DNA from: Streptomyces harbinensis
Lineage (GTDB): Bacteria; Actinomycetota; Actinomycetes; Streptomycetales; Streptomycetaceae
Reading direction: 5' to 3'
NCBI RefSeq assembly: GCF_900116145.1
Contig: NZ_FPAB01000006.1
Span: forward strand, 62,001-126,000
Length of the DNA stretch: 64,000 bases
A model generated the notes under the pieces. The model saw only the letters and a list, made by a program, of their open reading frames with translations. It was not told the DNA's origin and ran no database searches. The position numbers and the translations under genes are program-made. This document shows, piece by piece, positions 60,846 to 64,000 of the stretch. Within the stretch, counting starts at the first letter, position 1, and every line of letters starts with the position of its first letter.

Positions 60846-60953
60846 CGGCGGACGCCACCGCGGGAAACGGGCCGCCCGGGCCGGCCGTACCCGCGCGGCC
60901 CCCGCCATGACGGTCAGCCGGGTGCCGGCCGCGCGCGCTGTCACGGCGGCCCG

Positions 60954-61940
60954 TCACATATCGGTGTCAGGTGCCGCCGCGGCCGCCCGGGCGACCAGGG
61001 CGCGGGTGGCGCGGGCCAGTTCCGGTGGGCCTTCGACGCGGTACGGCACGCCGACCGCGGCGAGGGCGGTGGCCAGCCACTCCCAGTCGTCCGGGCCCGT
61101 GCGGTATCGGCAGCGGTCCGGGCCGGCCGGTTCCAGGACGCCGGCCCGCGCCGTCAGCCGCCCCGCCACCGCCGCCGCCGGGGCGAGGAACAGCACCGAT
61201 CCGCCCCCGGCGGGCGGCTCGGACGACCCCGCCGGTATGGCCGGAGCCGCCTGTCCCGCCGGTGCGAACGCGCCGGGTGGCAGCGGTCGCGGGCCGAACG
61301 TCGTACCCGGCACCCGCAGGGCGGAGATCCGGTCCACCCGGAACGTACGCCAGTCCGCCCGCGCCTCGTCCCAGGCCAGCAGGTACCAGCGGTGGTCCAG
61401 GAGCAGCAGGCGGTGCGGCTCCGCGCGCCGTTCGGTGGTGGTGCCGTCCCGGGCCGTGTGCCGGAACCGGACCCGGGAGCGCAGATGGGCGGCGGTGGCC
61501 AGCCGTCCCACGGTGTCGGGGTCGCCCGGATCTCCGGCGCCCGGTTCACCCGGCCCGGGCCGGGCTTCGGTGGCCGCCAGCAGGGCCTCGATCCGGCCGC
61601 GCAGCCGGGCCGGCAGCGCCGCCTCCAGCTTGCGCAGCGCGGTGTCGGCGGCCGGACCCGCCCCGTATCCGGCGGCGTGCCGCAGTCCCACCGCCGTGGC
61701 CACCGCCTCCTCGGCGGAAAGGACCAGCGGCGGTACGCCCTGCCCGGGCGGCAGCCGGTAGCTGCCTGCCCCGCCGGGGGACGACTCCACCCGGTAGCCC
61801 AGTTCCCGCAGCCGCCCGATGTCCCGGCGCAGGGTGCGCGGCGAGACGCCGAGCCGGGCCGCGAGGTCCGCTCCGGTCCTGGGCACTCCGGCGGCCAGGA
61901 GCGACAGCAGTTCCAGGGTGCGGGCACTCGGATGGGACAC
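60954..61940 (-). CDS. WYL-domain transcriptional regulator
   Basis: 328 residues from GTG 61940 (MSHPSARTLELLSLLAAGVP). N-terminal HTH_11 winged helix (RTGADLAARLGVSPRTLRRD, LRELGYRVESSPGGAGSYRL), then a WYL domain (AEPHRLLLLDHRWYLLAWDE, WRTFRVDRISALRV) and a WCX-like C-terminus (EWLATALAAVGVPYRVEGPP). Such regulators sense small ligands or nucleic acids. Divergent from the NmrA-like oxidoreductase 88 bases away, which is the likely target. Confidence 0.92.
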   Translation of the reverse strand: MSHPSARTLELLSLLAAGVPRTGADLAARLGVSPRTLRRDIGRLRELGYRVESSPGGAGSYRLPPGQGVPPLVLSAEEAVATAVGLRHAAGYGAGPAADTALRKLEAALPARLRGRIEALLAATEARPGPGEPGAGDPGDPDTVGRLATAAHLRSRVRFRHTARDGTTTERRAEPHRLLLLDHRWYLLAWDEARADWRTFRVDRISALRVPGTTFGPRPLPPGAFAPAGQAAPAIPAGSSEPPAGGGSVLFLAPAAAVAGRLTARAGVLEPAGPDRCRYRTGPDDWEWLATALAAVGVPYRVEGPPELARATRALVARAAAAAPDTDM

Positions 61941-62028
61941 GCGCTCAAGCCTCGCACCGTCGCGGCCGGGTTGTGGCCGCGACGGCCTCTACCGTGACCG
62001 ACCGATGGACGAGATGCGAGGAGGTCCC

Positions 62029-62907
62029 ATGACGGTTGTCGTCACCACCCCCACCGGACAGGTCGGGTCGCGGGTGGTCGGGTTGCTGCTTCAGGCCGGG
62101 GTGCGGCCGCGGGTGCTGGTACGCGATCCGGCGCGACTGGCGCCTGGGGTCCGGGACCGGGTGGAGGTGCGGCGCGGTGATCTGACCGACGCCGATTTCG
62201 TGGCCGGGGCGATGGCGGGGGCCACGGCCGCGTTCCTCGTCGATCCGACCCCGCACGCGGTCGAGGACCCGGTGGGTACGTCGCGCCGCACCGGCGCCGG
62301 GCTGGCGCGGGCGGTACGGGAGAACGGGGTGGGGCGGGTGGTGTTCCTCAGCAGCGGCGGGGCGGAGCTGCGGCACGGCGCCGGGCACATCGACGGACTG
62401 GCCGCGATCGAGGAGCAGCTGGACGCCACCGGCGCCGACGTCACGCATCTGCGGTGCGGCTACTTCTACCCGAACCTGCTGCTCTCCCTGGAGGAACTGG
62501 CGGCCGGGGAGCTGAGCACGGCGGGCGACCCGGACCGTCCGCAGCCATGGGTGGACCCGCGTGACATCGGGGAGGTGGCGGCGGCCCGGTTGCTGAGCGA
62601 TGCCTGGCGCGGGCGGGTGGTGCAGGGCGTGCACGGTCCCGAGGACCTGTCATGGCGGCAGGTCGCGCGGACGCTGACGGGGGCGCTCGGGCGCGGGATC
62701 CGGCTGCGCGTGGTGTCGGACGACGAGGTGCGGGCGGCGCTGGGCGGGGCGGGGCTGCCGCCGGGCGCGATCGAGGGGATCGTCGGGATGACGGCGGGCA
62801 CCCGCGGGCTCACTCCGGAGCCGCCCCGGGACGTGCTCACCACCACCCCGACCACGCTCGCCGGCTGGGCGTACGCCCGGCTGCGGCCGCGGCTGGACGT
62901 GCGCTGA
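62029..62907 (+). CDS. NmrA-like NAD(P)-binding oxidoreductase
   Basis: 292 residues from ATG 62029 (MTVVVTTPTGQVGSRVVGLL), GAGGAGG upstream. Rossmann nucleotide loop TPTGQVGSRVVGLLLQAG, followed by VLVRDPARL and VRRGDLTDADFVAGAMAGAT, typical of atypical short-chain dehydrogenases of the NmrA/NAD(P)H-sensor type. The usual Tyr-x-x-x-Lys is not evident, so it may be a redox sensor or quinone-type reductase. Paired with the divergent WYL regulator. Confidence 0.9.
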   Translation: MTVVVTTPTGQVGSRVVGLLLQAGVRPRVLVRDPARLAPGVRDRVEVRRGDLTDADFVAGAMAGATAAFLVDPTPHAVEDPVGTSRRTGAGLARAVRENGVGRVVFLSSGGAELRHGAGHIDGLAAIEEQLDATGADVTHLRCGYFYPNLLLSLEELAAGELSTAGDPDRPQPWVDPRDIGEVAAARLLSDAWRGRVVQGVHGPEDLSWRQVARTLTGALGRGIRLRVVSDDEVRAALGGAGLPPGAIEGIVGMTAGTRGLTPEPPRDVLTTTPTTLAGWAYARLRPRLDVR

Positions 62908-62930
62908 CCCCCGCGCTCGCCGCGCGGGGG
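62908..62930 (+). terminator. Terminator after the NmrA-like gene
   Basis: A perfect 9-bp stem, CCCCCGCGC (62908-62916) with GCGCGGGGG (62922-62930), five-base loop, immediately after the stop codon. No U-tract. Confidence 0.65.
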
Positions 62931-63003
62931 CGGCGGGCCGGGGGTGTGGGACCGCGCGGGGCGGTGGGGAGCCGATCCGTGCGCGGCGGGGCCGCGCGGG
63001 CGG

Positions 63004-63279
63004 TCAGCTCTGCTTGCCGCTCGGCTGCTTCTTGCGGTCGCCGAGGATCACCAGGCCGGTGATCAGGGCGAACAGCGCGATGGGGGCGGCCACGAACAGG
63101 CCCAGGGTCTCGATGGCGCTCAGGCCCGGGCCCGGGTCGTCGCCGTCCTCCCGGTGCGCCGCCTGGGCGAGCGGGGAGGTCATGAGCAGCATCAGCAGCG
63201 TGCCGGCCGTGAGGGCTCCGGCGCGCAGACCGTGCCTGCTCGCCTGCTTCTGCCCACGGGCGTTCTTGTTCGCGTTCAC
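63004..63279 (-). CDS. Small secreted/membrane protein of unknown function
   Basis: 91 residues from GTG 63279 (MNANKNARGQKQASRHGLRA); GTG 63282 is equally possible. A basic N-terminus and a hydrophobic stretch (AGTLLMLLMTSPLAQAA) form a signal peptide with an AQA-A site, then a short acidic segment (HREDGDDPGPG) and a membrane helix (LGLFVAAPIALFALITGLVI) with a basic tail (GDRKKQPSGKQS). A type I membrane protein is expected. No family recognised. Confidence 0.78.
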   Translation of the reverse strand: MNANKNARGQKQASRHGLRAGALTAGTLLMLLMTSPLAQAAHREDGDDPGPGLSAIETLGLFVAAPIALFALITGLVILGDRKKQPSGKQS

Positions 63280-63343
63280 CACGCCCCCACAGTAACGAAC
63301 CCCTTCCGGGCCTTCTCCCACGCCCCCGCCGTTTCGTACCGGA

Positions 63344-63634
63344 TCAGTGCGGATCGGCGTGCGTGAGCCCGGCGGTCGGCTCGGAGGTCAGGGGCAGCTC
63401 GGCGGCGGACAGTGGCTGCTCGGAGGTGAGCGGGGTGGTACCGGCGGGTGCGGGTTCGCTGGTCAGCGGCGGGTCCAGGGCGCGGGCGGCGGCGTCGGGG
63501 TCGGTCAGCTCGGACAGGTCGAACTCACCGGTCTCGTCCCACGGCATGGGGGGCAGCTCGTCCTGCGGGACGGCGGGCTCCCCGATCAGCGCGGGCGGAA
63601 AGGGGGCGACGGCGGGTTTGCTGGGTGCGGCCAC
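63344..63634 (-). CDS. Small acidic proline-rich hypothetical protein
   Basis: 96 residues from GTG 63634, chosen because GGAGTGAGG ends three bases upstream; GTGs at 63643 and 63652 are in frame. The protein is acidic and Pro-rich with four copies of a PLTSE motif (DPPLTSEPAPAG, TPLTSEQPL, ELPLTSEPTAG) and the segment MPWDETGEFDLSELTDPDAA, likely disordered. Function unknown. It is upstream of the small membrane protein and downstream of the HNH gene, all on the minus strand. Confidence 0.65.
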   Translation of the reverse strand: MAAPSKPAVAPFPPALIGEPAVPQDELPPMPWDETGEFDLSELTDPDAAARALDPPLTSEPAPAGTTPLTSEQPLSAAELPLTSEPTAGLTHADPH

Positions 63635-63787
63635 GGGCCTCACTCCGTTCACGGGCGGTAACGCGGACTTCGGTGCCCTCGTTGCCCTACCCAGTCAACG
63701 CCACCCCATCCGTCCCCGCGACCGGAATTGCGGGAAAGCGAGCGATATCACCCACGGTCGGCGAAAAGATTTGCGGTCGGCCCGGGG

Positions 63788-64000
63788 TCAGGCGGAGGAC
63801 CGTCCCTCGATCCGGGCCAGTGCGTCGTCCGCGCCGTACGGCTGGAGATACGGCAGCCACCGCGGATCGCGGTGGCCGGTACCGATGATGCGCCAGGCGA
63901 GACCGGACGGCGGCCCCGGCTTGTGGCGCAGCCGCCAGCCCAGCTCGGCGACCTGCCGGTCGGCCTTGATGTGGTTGCAGCTGCGGCAGGCGGCGACCAC
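63788..64000 (-). CDS. HNH endonuclease, C-terminal part (runs off the right edge)
   Basis: The last ~70 codons of a minus-strand gene whose start lies beyond 64000. VVAACRSCNHIKADRQVAEL is the end of an HNH nuclease motif: the Cys-x-x-Cys zinc pair followed by the catalytic-type N and H (CNHIK), typical of the streptomycete HNH family in which NLVAACRSCN-like sequence is conserved. The remainder (LRHKPGPPSGLAWRIIGTGH, DPRWLPYLQPYG) is a conserved tail of that family. Substrate unknown; a domestic rather than mobile-element enzyme is likely. Confidence 0.85.
   Translation of the reverse strand: MVAACRSCNHIKADRQVAELGWRLRHKPGPPSGLAWRIIGTGHRDPRWLPYLQPYGADDALARIEGRSSA

Noticed and set aside
63788..64000. 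HNH gene as part of a homing or mobile element
   Set aside because: Only the C-terminus is visible, and this HNH family is a common chromosomal gene in streptomycetes; no evidence of mobility in the window.

Overview
The window is chromosomal DNA from a high-GC actinobacterium, almost certainly a Streptomyces or close relative. Evidence: G/C-biased third codon positions throughout, many GTG starts and GTGA/ATGA/TGATG overlaps, and a core gene order typical of Streptomyces (RNase E/G, two radical-SAM genes, rodA-mrdA-mreDCB, ndk, folC, valS, clpX-clpP2-clpP1-tig, sodF, M1 aminopeptidases). No integrase, transposase, CRISPR array or phage gene was seen.

Layout. 1-13916, all minus strand: N-terminus of RNase E/G, two radical-SAM-associated proteins, a GNAT, the rod-shape/elongation block (rodA, mrdA, mreD, mreC, mreB), ndk, a DUF4233 protein and folC. 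13946-22221: an eight-gene accessory cassette between folC and valS. One arm (minus) holds a 66-residue six-cysteine peptide precursor, a large FtsX-type ABC permease and its ATPase. The divergent arm (plus) holds a SARP-type regulator, a MauE/DoxX-like redox membrane protein, a thioredoxin-like protein, a fused ABC exporter and an S26 signal peptidase, the last four with overlapping or tight junctions. I read it as a dedicated system for making, oxidising, trimming, exporting and resisting a secreted disulfide-rich peptide; it is the most novel part of the window.

22190-32117: valS, two paralogous proline-rich membrane proteins, clpX-clpP2-clpP1 with a ClgR-type operator, tig, tRNA-Pro(TGG) and tRNA-Gly(TCC). 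32164-37251: a small membrane protein, an acyltransferase-3 protein, an M23 peptidase, a SpoIIE-type phosphatase and an Eis-like acetyltransferase with a three-codon upstream frame. 37342-45814: a sulfur-linked locus. A peptide-type ABC importer operon is preceded by a 26-codon cysteine-type leader peptide, and divergent from it a SAM-IV-like riboswitch precedes a class V aminotransferase; a Nei-type glycosylase and rpiB follow. 45848-50228: bioY and a set built around an HTH-TPR regulator. 50302-60757: sodF with a Nur-like operator, a DsbA-fold protein, and a large S8 protease flanked by two M1 aminopeptidases. 60954-64000: WYL regulator/NmrA oxidoreductase pair, two small proteins and the C-terminus of an HNH endonuclease.

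Function calls come from reading protein motifs and remembered Streptomyces gene order; no database search was run. Start codons were chosen by Shine-Dalgarno spacing and family N-termini.
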